A stretch of DNA of 9,631 nt from Steroidobacteraceae bacterium (GCA_025927665.1 JAICKZ010000111.1:1-9631); one strand, 5' to 3'; counted from the first letter of the stretch, positions 1 through 6,590 are shown. Notes: generated by a model from the letters alone, not told the origin. Program-made: numbers and translations.

Positions 1-270
1 CACAGTCACGACTTCACAAGGCACCTTAAGTTCACTTGACCAATCAAGACATTGTTGTGCCCAACCTGTCGATGCAATTTGCAATTGATGATTGACATGA
101 ATCGCACGCAACTGCCAATCATATTGTTCTTGCCTTAGCCTGCTCAATGCGTGTAGTAACACCACGGAGTCCATTCCACCACTCAATGCGATGCAAAGAT
201 TTCGCGACTGAACGTCGTTCATTAATACATTCAGTGTCGCAAGCAATCGTGATGGTGAAAATTCAGACAT
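1..270 (-). CDS. tilS: tRNA(Ile)-lysidine synthase, N-terminal part (runs off left edge)
   Basis: This is the first 90 codons of a cytoplasmic tRNA-modifying enzyme. TilS uses ATP and lysine to convert C34 of the tRNA-Ile CAU anticodon to lysidine, so that the tRNA reads AUA and is charged with isoleucine. The PP-loop ATPase signature is plain: a strand ending in ALSGGMDSVVLLHAL at about residues 27-41, with the SGGxDS phosphate-binding loop. It is followed by the family's RAIHVNHQL strand and a downstream Trp and Cys (W..QC). The frame is open to base 1, so the rest of the catalytic domain and the C-terminal tRNA-binding part lie outside. The chosen ATG (268-270) has no Shine-Dalgarno sequence; Met17 is an alternative start. 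It lies downstream of accA on the same strand, a common proteobacterial arrangement. Confidence 0.94.
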   Translation of the reverse strand, partial: MSEFSPSRLLATLNVLMNDVQSRNLCIALSGGMDSVVLLHALSRLRQEQYDWQLRAIHVNHQLQIASTGWAQQCLDWSSELKVPCEVVTV

Positions 271-281
271 GAAGTTATTAC

Positions 282-287
282 ATTATA
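282..287 (-). promoter_or_regulatory. Perfect -10 box just upstream of tilS
   Basis: On the minus strand these bases read TATAAT, a perfect sigma70 -10 element, ending 12 bases before the tilS ATG. I see no good -35 at 16-18 bases and no extended -10 TG. A start about seven bases downstream would leave a leader of only about five bases, which fits the missing Shine-Dalgarno sequence. It may be chance in AT-rich DNA, since tilS could also be read through from accA. Confidence 0.3.
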
Positions 288-335
288 GGACCAATACATC
301 ATTGCTGGTGTGCTGTGGACAAAAACCGCCAAAAA

Positions 336-379
336 CATAAATGTCTTTGCTGAACTTACATACAAAGACTGTATTTATG
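336..379. repeat. Imperfect inverted repeat in the accA-tilS gap
   Basis: The arm CATAAATGTCTTTG (336-349) pairs with CAAAGAC (363-369) and ATTTATG (373-379). This gives 14 base pairs interrupted by a three-base bulge (TGT, 370-372) around a 13-base loop. In a minus-strand transcript it would fold between accA and tilS. No U-tract follows directly, so it is not a standard intrinsic terminator. It could be a processing or mRNA-stability hairpin, or a protein-binding site. Confidence 0.45.
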
Positions 380-433
380 ACGCTTCTGGAAATAGATTAG
401 CAGCGATGCAATAAAGGTTACGAAGTCTTTCAG

Positions 434-459
434 ACTGAAGTAATTATTCAACCTTCAGT
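434..459 (-). repeat. Hairpin straddling the accA stop codon
   Basis: A perfect 7-bp inverted repeat (ACTGAAG at 434-440, CTTCAGT at 453-459) has a 12-base loop that contains the accA stop codon. A second small hairpin (AGTCT 424-428 with AGACT 432-436) shares bases 434-436, so the two cannot form together. There is no strong U-tract, so a terminator role is uncertain. Confidence 0.35.
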
Positions 460-1407
460 AAATACACCAAACCCACGCAACCGCTTGTAACGTTTCTCTA
501 ATACTTCCTGTATGGGATGACGTTCCAGATCACTCAGATGTCTGATAATGCCCGTCCTCACTACTTCGGCCATAGCAACGGGATCGCGATGTGCACCACC
601 TAATGGCTCTTTCAATACTTCATCGACCAGATCTTGTTTTGCCAGACGCTCCGCAGTCAGTCCCATGGCTTCCGCAGCGAGTTCTTTCTTCTCGGCACTC
701 TTCCACAAAATCGATGCACAGCCTTCCGGCGTTATTACCGAGTACACACTGAATTGCAGCATGAGTAAACGATCACACACGCCGATGGCGAGTGCACCGC
801 CGGAACCTCCTTCACCGATAACCACACTGATGGTAGGTACTTTCAATTCCGACATGATAAACAAACAGCGCGCAATCGCCTCACTTTGACCACGCTCTTC
901 TGAACCAACGCCAGGATAAGCGCCCGGTGTATCGATCAAAGTGATAAGGGGCATTTGAAAGCGTTCGGCCATCAACATCAAGCGTTGCGCCTTGCGGTAA
1001 CCTTCAGGCTTTGGCATCCCATAATTACGACGAACGCGTTCCTTCGTATCGCGGCCCTTTTGCTGCCCAATTACCATGACGGGCTTACCGTCCAACCGTC
1101 CAACACCGCCCACAATCGCAGCATCATCGGCGTACATGCGATCGCCATGCAGCTCATTAAAGTCGGTGAATAACATACTAATGTAATCCAGCGCATAGGG
1201 ACGCTGCGGATGACGAGCGAGTTGGGTCACCTGCCAGGGTGTGAGACTGGAAAAAATACTGGTGGTCAATGCACGGCTTTTGGCGCGCAGCCGAGCAATT
1301 TCCTCTGCCAGACTGATTTCAGCATCGTTAGTTACGAATTTCAGTTCATCAATCTTGGCTTCGAGTTCGGCAATGGGTTGCTCAAACTCCAGGAAGTTCA
1401 TGGCCAT
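448..1407 (-). CDS. accA: Acetyl-CoA carboxylase carboxyltransferase subunit alpha
   Basis: This is a complete 319-residue AccA, the usual length. With AccD it forms the carboxyltransferase that moves the carboxyl group from biotin on AccB to acetyl-CoA, giving malonyl-CoA, the committed step of fatty-acid synthesis in the cytoplasm. The N-terminus carries the family signature NFLEFEQPIAELEAKIDEL, and the crotonase-fold core shows IDTPGAYPGVGSEERGQSEA (about 158-177) and the oxyanion-hole region GEGGSGGALAIG (198-209). The first ATG of MAMNFLEF follows GGTGAG by a few bases; the second ATG (residue 3) is also possible, and closely related proteins start within a few residues of here. In E. 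coli dnaE lies just upstream; here a short gap and an acetyltransferase gene take that place. Nothing looks broken. Confidence 0.99.
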   Translation of the reverse strand: MAMNFLEFEQPIAELEAKIDELKFVTNDAEISLAEEIARLRAKSRALTTSIFSSLTPWQVTQLARHPQRPYALDYISMLFTDFNELHGDRMYADDAAIVGGVGRLDGKPVMVIGQQKGRDTKERVRRNYGMPKPEGYRKAQRLMLMAERFQMPLITLIDTPGAYPGVGSEERGQSEAIARCLFIMSELKVPTISVVIGEGGSGGALAIGVCDRLLMLQFSVYSVITPEGCASILWKSAEKKELAAEAMGLTAERLAKQDLVDEVLKEPLGGAHRDPVAMAEVVRTGIIRHLSDLERHPIQEVLEKRYKRLRGFGVFTEG

Positions 1408-1623
1408 AACATCTCACCGCATTAAACAAGGGCGCGACAATAGCGAAGAACGATGAATATCGCCATAGTCAGACGCGAGTTGGGTCACGAGACGCACACC
1501 ATTTCGATCGAGCCACCATAGCCCATCCATTAAACAGGTCTGATTAGCGCAATGTTTCGCATTGTCATAGCCGCTTCTAAGATTTGGGATTGGAAGGGAT
1601 ACGGAACATTTTTCAACGGATCG

Positions 1624-2034
1624 TTACTTCAATTGATCACGACTGCCAATTAACCACGCTGAAGAATGCGCGTTAAAACCAATCTTCGGGTAATAAGTAA
1701 CCGCTTTAGGTGCAGCGAGCAAAATGAGATTTGCCTTTGGATCAAGACTTGCCTGAGTACAGCGAATCAATTCTTTTCCTATGCCTTGGTGTTGATAGGT
1801 CTCATCGACGGCAAGATCTGATAAATAGCAGCAATAGGAAAAATCAGTTAAGGATCGTGCCACACCCACTAACTTGTCACCATCCCATGCGGTACATAGA
1901 AGATTGGCATGTTTAAGCATCTGATCGATACGCGATATGTTATCGATGGGCCTGCGTTCTCCTAGCGTGGAACGCTTCAGAACATCGATAAATTGCACGG
2001 CTGTGATGGCGCGATCGGAACTATAGGTAATCAT
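1624..2034 (-). CDS. GNAT family N-acetyltransferase
   Basis: This is a 136-residue single-domain cytoplasmic acetyltransferase of the Gcn5-related family, which moves an acetyl group from acetyl-CoA to an amine. The acetyl-CoA pyrophosphate-binding motif is clear as QHQGIGKELI (81-90), preceded by the strand YLSDLAVDETY (70-80). The C-terminal LILLAAPKAVTYYPKIGF (103-120) matches the closing strand and helix, including the late Tyr (YYPKIGF) often seen as a general acid. The early block FIDVLKRSTLGERRPID is typical of a widespread subgroup of small GNATs with no firmly assigned substrate. No clear Shine-Dalgarno sequence precedes the ATG. The reading frame stays open for 69 codons after the stop, which is described under findings. 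Whether it acts on a protein, a polyamine or an antibiotic cannot be told from the sequence. Confidence 0.92.
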   Translation of the reverse strand: MITYSSDRAITAVQFIDVLKRSTLGERRPIDNISRIDQMLKHANLLCTAWDGDKLVGVARSLTDFSYCCYLSDLAVDETYQHQGIGKELIRCTQASLDPKANLILLAAPKAVTYYPKIGFNAHSSAWLIGSRDQLK

Positions 2035-2073
2035 AAGTTTGCAATTGCTGCGCGATTTCGCCGAAATTCGTAT

Positions 2074-2096
2074 TTTATTTTGTTGAACAAAATAAA
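2074..2096. promoter_or_regulatory. 23-bp palindrome upstream of the acetyltransferase gene, possible operator
   Basis: The two 11-base arms TTTATTTTGTT and AACAAAATAAA are perfect reverse complements around a single central base (2085). The near edge lies 40 bases before the acetyltransferase start, where a promoter or operator would be expected. On the minus strand a -10-like TAAAAT overlaps its downstream end. It is too AT-rich and lacks the U-tract of a terminator. A dimeric repressor site is the natural guess, but I cannot name the regulator. Confidence 0.45.
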
Positions 2097-2214
2097 GTAT
2101 TTGGCCATGTCAAATAACCGTGACTTAACAACACATCGAAAGGCATCACATGTAATGTAAGGAGCGTGGCAATAAGGTCTCCATACTATGGATTAGCCAG
2201 TGTGGCGGTAGTTT

Positions 2215-2742
2215 TTAAAATCCAGCTCCCTTTTTTATTATCAAATTCGGAGTGAAATAGGCAAGATCGGCAATCAAATCGCTCACCTCTGTCGGGCGCA
2301 CTTTAATAATAATAAAAGGACCCTCTTGGGGATGAACTATCACCCAACTGCGGCCGGCAGTAGTGCATGCAGACGTCTTAGGGGAATCGATAATTTGCAC
2401 GTCCTTCAAGTTTTTGAGATCGGCGGAATATCGAGTCGGCACAAGCTTATATGTCGATGACATAAATAACGTGCCTCCTGATCCGCTCACGCTGTTACCT
2501 GTCGAAACTTCCTTCTTTGCCGTAAAGGTTAAAATTCCCTTAGAAATTTCAGCTTGAGCGTCACTCCCAAACGTTACAGGATCCACGTGTCGGCAAATGC
2601 CGTAGTGCAAAAAATTCGTTAGTTGCTGGGTGGCGCTGGCTTCAGTAAGAGCGTCACGCTTTTTGGTCTGTATGTCAGACATTCTAACAGTCGATGTACA
2701 GCCCACCATGACAAAAAAACAGCATAAAAAAATCAACCTCAT
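2215..2742 (-). CDS. Putative lipoprotein of unknown function
   Basis: I do not recognise this 175-residue protein. The start was set at the internal ATG (2740-2742) and not at the longer open frame reaching 2796. A strong AGGAGG lies eight bases before it, and only this start gives a proper signal: MRLIFLCCFFVMVGC, a short hydrophobic stretch ending in a lipobox-like MVGC with the lipidated Cys at residue 15. The mature part is hydrophilic and mixed, with two further cysteines (about 50 and 126) that could pair in the periplasm. A Gly/Ser-rich turn (SVSGSGG) lies mid-protein, and beta-rich segments such as SWVIVHPQEGPFIIIKVRP lie near the end. It probably sits on the periplasmic face of the inner or outer membrane. 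It stands alone between a tRNA gene and an acetyltransferase, with its own likely promoter. Confidence 0.75.
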   Translation of the reverse strand: MRLIFLCCFFVMVGCTSTVRMSDIQTKKRDALTEASATQQLTNFLHYGICRHVDPVTFGSDAQAEISKGILTFTAKKEVSTGNSVSGSGGTLFMSSTYKLVPTRYSADLKNLKDVQIIDSPKTSACTTAGRSWVIVHPQEGPFIIIKVRPTEVSDLIADLAYFTPNLIIKKGAGF

Positions 2743-2784
2743 TTTAATTCCTCCTCTGTACCACTTCACCGTTAGTGCGATGTC

Positions 2785-2814
2785 ATTATTCCTCAATCGT
2801 CAGAAGGTTGTCGA
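2785..2814 (-). promoter_or_regulatory. Likely sigma70 promoter of the lipoprotein gene
   Basis: On the minus strand TCGACA (rc of 2809-2814) is followed after 18 bases by AATAAT (rc of 2785-2790). Each matches its consensus at five of six positions. Transcription would start near 2778 and leave about 35 bases of leader containing the AGGAGG ribosome site. Confidence 0.42.
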
Positions 2815-2865
2815 CATGACAGGTGTTATGTTTCGTTCTTCTCAAAACTTAAGTCTTTGAAAAAG

Positions 2866-2940
2866 TGGTGGGCGCGACAGGGTTCGAACCTGTGACCCCT
2901 ACCATGTCAAGGTAGTGCTCTACCACTGAGCTACGCGCCC
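2866..2940 (-). tRNA. tRNA-Val (anticodon GAC)
   Basis: A complete 75-base cloverleaf including encoded CCA. The acceptor stem GGGCGCG pairs perfectly with CGCGCCC, followed by discriminator A and CCA. The D arm is GCTC-AGTGGTA-GAGC. The anticodon arm is CTACC-TTGACAT-GGTAG, with GAC at positions 34-36, reading GUC and GUU. The variable loop is GGGTC and the T arm is ACAGG-TTCGAAC-CCTGT. All stems are fully paired, so the tRNA should be functional. The 3' end is followed at once by CTTTTTC, which may help termination. Confidence 0.98.
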
Positions 2941-2956
2941 TTCGAAAAGGGCCGCA

Positions 2957-2985
2957 AGAATACCGTCGCGTTGAGTAGGTGGCAA
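2957..2985 (-). promoter_or_regulatory. Promoter of the tRNA-Val gene
   Basis: On the minus strand TTGCCA (rc of 2980-2985) and TATTCT (rc of 2957-2962) are exactly 17 bases apart. They are followed by the GC-rich stretch GCGGCCC just before the expected start, about ten bases ahead of the mature tRNA. A GC-rich discriminator is typical of stable-RNA promoters under stringent (ppGpp) control. Confidence 0.7.
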
Positions 2986-2990
2986 GAAAA

Positions 2991-3470
2991 TCAACCACGA
3001 CCTCGATACGGCGCCACTCCCTGCTCAGGAATCCACATTGAAGTAGGAGGTTTTCCGGTTTGCCAGAACACGTCGATGGGGATTCCGCCACGAGGATACC
3101 AATATCCGCCAATCCGTAACCAATGAGGATTAATCAGCGCAGCGAGCCGTAATCCGATGGCCACTGTGCAATCTTCATGAAATGCACCGTGATTACGAAA
3201 GGAAGTCAAATATAACTTCAAAGATTTGCTTTCAATCAACCAGCGATTGGGAATGTAATCAATCACCAAATGCGCAAAATCAGGTTGGCCAGTGACCGGG
3301 CATAGCGAGGTAAACTCCGGAGCGGTGAATCGAGCAAGATAGCGTTGTGTAATATGTGGGTTAGGAACACGCTCCAACATCGCTTTTTCGGGTGACTCTG
3401 GGTTAGCCACGCTACGACCCAACTGGCTAAGCGGCTTATGATGCGTTACTGGTTTTTTGGCTTTTGACAT
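2991..3470 (-). CDS. queF: NADPH-dependent preQ0 reductase
   Basis: This is a 159-residue unimodular (short, YkvM-like) QueF. It reduces the nitrile of 7-cyano-7-deazaguanine (preQ0) to the aminomethyl group of preQ1 with NADPH, a cytoplasmic step of queuosine synthesis. The catalytic Cys57 sits in FTSLCPVTGQPDFAHL, with the catalytic Asp64 in the same block. The family motif ESKSLKLYL with Glu80 binds substrate, and FHEDC follows. The start at 3468-3470 (MSKAKKP) was chosen because the longer open frame to 3536 adds an unlikely leader, and GGAACAC lies at a usable distance before this ATG. A weak promoter, TTGCGA-16-TACAAA on the minus strand (3491-3518), lies in the 66-base gap to the divergent kinase-like gene. 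No other queuosine gene is in view. Confidence 0.97.
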   Translation of the reverse strand: MSKAKKPVTHHKPLSQLGRSVANPESPEKAMLERVPNPHITQRYLARFTAPEFTSLCPVTGQPDFAHLVIDYIPNRWLIESKSLKLYLTSFRNHGAFHEDCTVAIGLRLAALINPHWLRIGGYWYPRGGIPIDVFWQTGKPPTSMWIPEQGVAPYRGRG

Positions 3471-3536
3471 AGCAAGTGTTCCACGATGAGTTTGTACGCA
3501 TAATGCCATGCATCGCAAAGAATAAAAGGTCACCAC

Positions 3537-4292
3537 ATGAATGATGCTGTTGAAGTATCTGCTTTGCGCGAAAAAATCGAATCATTAGAGCGCCAGCAAG
3601 AATTATTGTTGTACATCGTGACGCATGATCTACGTACACCGGTCATGGCCATTCTGGGATTTACCGACATGCTATGTACCGATTGGCGGAATGACGTCCA
3701 TCCAGATCGGTCACTTCAATATCTGGGACATATTCGTAATGCTGCTTGTCGTCAAAGTCAAATCATCGAAGATCTGCAACAAATTGCGCAGTTACAACAC
3801 CGACCGTTGCAATGCCAATCCGTCAATTTAGCCATGCTGGTACAAGATGCATTAAATTCCTTGGTGAGTGATGCAGACATCTCGCTTCAGATCACTAACA
3901 CACTTTTTGTACATTGCGATGCAGAGCTGATGAAAGTCGCATTGCGTTCATTGATGACATTTTCTCTGAAGTTGGCAGAACGTATGTCCGTGTCGACAAC
4001 ACAGTTCAGTGCAGATATTCACCACAGTGTTTTAACTTTGTGTATTCGCAGCGAAACTGGAATTGATTTATGCACGGATCACACCTTATTGGGGCTGTTT
4101 CGCTGCCTTCAAATCAAAGCCGAATTTAATGAGGTAGGGTTTGGATTACTGACAGCAGCCGCAATCATTCATCGCCATGGCGGGGGAATCTGGGTGGATT
4201 CCGACGATACTAGAAAAATCACTTTGTGTTTCAGACTGCCTCTAAGCTCGGATAACGGATTCATGTCTGACAAACCCGATCAGTCAGGCTAG
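3537..4292 (+). CDS. Orphan histidine-kinase-like protein with degenerate ATP-binding domain
   Basis: This 251-residue soluble protein has no signal peptide, membrane segment or sensor domain. A short charged helix (about 1-24, coiled-coil-like) leads into a HisKA dimerisation domain with a good H-box, YIVTHDLRTPVMAILGF, where His30 is the expected phosphorylated residue. A HATPase-like region follows (about 95-235). Its C-terminal half keeps the G2 box GFGL (201-204) and the strand-turn HGGGIWVDSD. The N-box appears as ALRSLMTFSLKLA: both usual Asn positions are replaced (Ser138, Phe142). The usual DxGxG box reads SETGID with no Asp. ATP binding and autophosphorylation are therefore doubtful. 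No response regulator is adjacent. AAAGG about ten bases before the ATG can serve as ribosome site. It may be a phosphotransfer protein, a dimerisation partner of another kinase, or a decaying kinase. Confidence 0.82.
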   Translation: MNDAVEVSALREKIESLERQQELLLYIVTHDLRTPVMAILGFTDMLCTDWRNDVHPDRSLQYLGHIRNAACRQSQIIEDLQQIAQLQHRPLQCQSVNLAMLVQDALNSLVSDADISLQITNTLFVHCDAELMKVALRSLMTFSLKLAERMSVSTTQFSADIHHSVLTLCIRSETGIDLCTDHTLLGLFRCLQIKAEFNEVGFGLLTAAAIIHRHGGGIWVDSDDTRKITLCFRLPLSSDNGFMSDKPDQSG

Positions 4293-4366
4293 AATTATCA
4301 GTTGTTAATATTCGTCGGCATGATCGATTTAAATTATCTTTAACGAAAATAAACCGCGGAAACATC

Positions 4367-5431
4367 ATGAAATTTTCAAAATTAGTAATTGAGGTAATTG
4401 TCTGCGTCAGTTGCACGCAGATTAATATGGCGCAGGCACAATCTCCGGGTAACTCGGGTACCAGCGTTGATCCAGCAAACTGGGGAAATTCTGCAACCAA
4501 TGGTGCAGCGCCCATTCAAGAGCAGATGAAACAACTAGCCGACTACCTCGATAAAGCAAAAGCCTTCGATCGCAAGACTGTGAAAGACGCACCGGCTCAA
4601 GAAATTATCATGGCGCGTGTCAATGAAATCATCGACGCACTCAAGCTTCAATGTTCACTTAAGAGTGCCGTATTGGTTGGCAGCAGCGCCGACACCGTTG
4701 GTGGAAAGATTTATCAGCGCAACTTGTATGAAGCTGCCTGCAATAATGATATGGGATACTTTCTGAGTTCACGTGATCGCTATAGAAAAGATACTGGAAA
4801 ACTTGATGCCCCCACTGCAGCAACCTCAACTGCACTCACTTGCTTTTCTGCGGAAGCCATCAAGAATGCCGACGAAGCTAAAGGAATCAAGTCCGAATTT
4901 TATTGCCAACTTCCAGACAATGGTGGCGGCGACATCAAAGCAATGGCAGGTAAAATATTGGCTTCAGTGGGCATAACTTGTAACGTCACTAAATTTCAAT
5001 GGTTTGGAATTAAAGAAGCTGCCAAAACTGAATTGACTGAGTCGGCCTGTGACAATGGCTCGGGATTTTTGCTTGAAACTGCGCTTCCCGAAGGCAGCAC
5101 ATCGTCAAGTGCTATGAACTGCGTAGATGCATCGCGTAAAGGATTGGACTGCAAACTAACACAGGTTGCGAAGTTACCCACCTTACAGACGTTCAAGGAT
5201 TATTTGGCCAAGACAAATATCCAGTGCAATACCGATAGCTATAATCAAATTAAAGTTCTGGGTAAGGAATCCACAAAGCAGCGATACGTGGTGGAATTCA
5301 AGTGTGCACAGCAACCTAATGGATTGGTCGCGTTTATTCCGCTAGAAGGCAACACCAACAAATTTGAATCCATAGATTGCCCGGCAGCTGCGAAACGCGG
5401 CGTCAAGTGCGCACTGACGATCAAGAATTAA
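4367..5431 (+). CDS. Exported protein with three four-cysteine repeats, function unknown
   Basis: I do not recognise a named family for this 354-residue protein. Residues 1-25 form a Sec signal peptide ending in AQAQ, so it should be periplasmic or secreted. A linker rich in Gly, Asn and Ser and a charged helix (about 50-93) lead to three related modules, each with four cysteines. They fall at 96, 125, 159, 180; at 205, 228, 252, 262; and at 287, 313, 338, 348. Modules 2 and 3 have nearly the same spacing (23-24-10 and 26-25-10); module 1 has longer loops. Each opens with a helix and a short xxC strand (LQC, ITC, IQC), then a block ending EAAC, ESAC or EFKC followed by N or Q and a G-(Y/F)-(F/L) or GLVAF strand. 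Each ends on a Cys strand (FYC, LDC, VKC). All 12 mature cysteines could form six disulfides. It follows the kinase-like gene by 74 bases and ends at a strong hairpin. GGAA about eight bases upstream is a weak ribosome site. Confidence 0.82.
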   Translation: MKFSKLVIEVIVCVSCTQINMAQAQSPGNSGTSVDPANWGNSATNGAAPIQEQMKQLADYLDKAKAFDRKTVKDAPAQEIIMARVNEIIDALKLQCSLKSAVLVGSSADTVGGKIYQRNLYEAACNNDMGYFLSSRDRYRKDTGKLDAPTAATSTALTCFSAEAIKNADEAKGIKSEFYCQLPDNGGGDIKAMAGKILASVGITCNVTKFQWFGIKEAAKTELTESACDNGSGFLLETALPEGSTSSSAMNCVDASRKGLDCKLTQVAKLPTLQTFKDYLAKTNIQCNTDSYNQIKVLGKESTKQRYVVEFKCAQQPNGLVAFIPLEGNTNKFESIDCPAAAKRGVKCALTIKN

Positions 5432-5440
5432 AATGCGGTT

Positions 5441-5481
5441 GTTACCAGTTGCGACGCTTTCAATGCATCGCAACTGGTAAC
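5441..5481 (+). terminator. 14-bp perfect hairpin after the repeat-protein gene
   Basis: GTTACCAGTTGCGA (5441-5454) and TCGCAACTGGTAAC (5468-5481) are exact reverse complements around a 13-base loop, starting ten bases after the upstream stop codon. The stem is long and stable, but only GTTATTG follows, not a clear U-tract. It may therefore work as a weak or Rho-assisted terminator, an mRNA 3'-end protector or a protein-binding palindrome. The next gene starts 37 bases later. Confidence 0.55.
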
Positions 5482-5518
5482 GTTATTGAATTACTGCTGT
5501 TCAGCATGGGAATTTAGT

Positions 5519-6562
5519 ATGCCTATATTATTAGTTCGCAACGTCGGCATTTTAATGGTTGCGTGTTTCATCATAACAACTGCGCACGCTAAAGATAGGC
5601 CGCCCACTTTCGCTGCAATTGGAGAATTAAAACAATATTCAGCTGAATTCTCTCAAGTTATAAAGCCCGGTACGAAGATAGAAAAACTCACTGAGGATAA
5701 ATTTCAATGGGCTGAGGGCCCGCAGTGGATTCCGGCTACAAACAAACATGCAGGCTACTTGCTGGCAGATGATGTCCCTGGCAACACAACCTACCGTTGG
5801 TCAGAAGCAGATGGCTTGACAGTCTTTTTACAGCCTTCTGGTCTGGAACACGTAGACACAACAGTGTTCCGCGAACCGGGTGCAAATGGATTATTTCTTG
5901 AATCAGCCAACAGTCTATTGTCTGCCGACAGTGGCAATCGTCAGATCACTCGCATTGATTTAACAACGAAGAAAAAGACCGTCGTGGCCAGCACTTATCG
6001 AGGCAAAAAATTCAATAGCCCCAACGATGTGATCAAAAGTCGCGCTGGCAATATCTATTTCACGGACCCGCCTTATGGCTTAAAAGATATTGATAAGTCG
6101 CCGGCAAAAGAACAAACCTTTAACGGTGTGTATCGTATTGCCACCAATGGCACGGTCAGCGTGATTGATGATTCACTATCCTATCCTAATGGCCTTGCAC
6201 TCTCGCCAGATGAGCACACTTTGTATGTGTCTGTTTCCGATCCGACAAATCCAATATGGATGGCTTACACACTTAACCACCAAGGCTTGGTTATATCCAA
6301 ACGTGAATTGGCCAACGCCAAAGACTTGGTTGCAATGGGTTTGCCTGGTTTACCCGACGGCATGAAGGTAGCCAGGGATGGACACATTTTTGCTGCTGCA
6401 CCTGGTGGCATTCTAGTGATGAACGCTACCGGTGAGCGATTGGGATTGATTTCAACTGGAACCAATGTTGCTAACTGCAATTTCGGTGATGATGGCAGCA
6501 CGCTATATATGACTTCAAATAAATTCCTGGCCCGCGTAAAGCTCGCTATTAAAGCACATTGA
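5519..6562 (+). CDS. Exported SMP-30/gluconolactonase family protein
   Basis: A 347-residue six-bladed beta-propeller of the SMP-30/LRE family, enzymes that hydrolyse sugar lactones with one divalent metal. An upstream in-frame TTG at 5486 gives a poor leader, so the ATG at 5519 is preferred, with GGGAA a little upstream. The resulting N-terminus (MPILLVRN to HAKD, about 1-25) is a Sec signal, so it acts in the periplasm or outside. Metal-site residues are all present: Glu66 in WAEGPQW, Asn169 in FNSPNDV, Asn224 in YPNGLALS and Asp280 in LPDGMKV. The blade motif GNIYFTDPPYGL is classic for the family. Two stop codons in a row (TGA TGA) end it. The esterase gene follows after 52 bases, so the two are probably one transcription unit. 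The exact lactone is unknown. Confidence 0.94.
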   Translation: MPILLVRNVGILMVACFIITTAHAKDRPPTFAAIGELKQYSAEFSQVIKPGTKIEKLTEDKFQWAEGPQWIPATNKHAGYLLADDVPGNTTYRWSEADGLTVFLQPSGLEHVDTTVFREPGANGLFLESANSLLSADSGNRQITRIDLTTKKKTVVASTYRGKKFNSPNDVIKSRAGNIYFTDPPYGLKDIDKSPAKEQTFNGVYRIATNGTVSVIDDSLSYPNGLALSPDEHTLYVSVSDPTNPIWMAYTLNHQGLVISKRELANAKDLVAMGLPGLPDGMKVARDGHIFAAAPGGILVMNATGERLGLISTGTNVANCNFGDDGSTLYMTSNKFLARVKLAIKAH

Positions 6563-6567
6563 TGACG

Positions 6568-6590
6568 AATCAATAACTTAATCAATAACT
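6568..6590 (+). repeat. Two tandem copies of an 11-base direct repeat between the two hydrolase genes
   Basis: AATCAATAACT occurs at 6568-6578 and again at 6580-6590, a 12-base period just after the double stop codon. It is short and AT-rich and may be a slippage product. No function is claimed. Confidence 0.4.

Noticed and set aside
548..889. 113-codon plus-strand open frame
   Set aside because: It lies wholly antisense to accA, which is certain, and shows no recognisable motif.
2180..2192. Small palindrome TCCATA-C-TATGGA
   Set aside because: Six-base arms are common by chance, and it lies far from any start codon.
2849..3112. 87-codon minus-strand open frame across the tRNA-Val gene
   Set aside because: It overlaps a perfect tRNA gene, its promoter and the end of queF in another frame, so it is a shadow.
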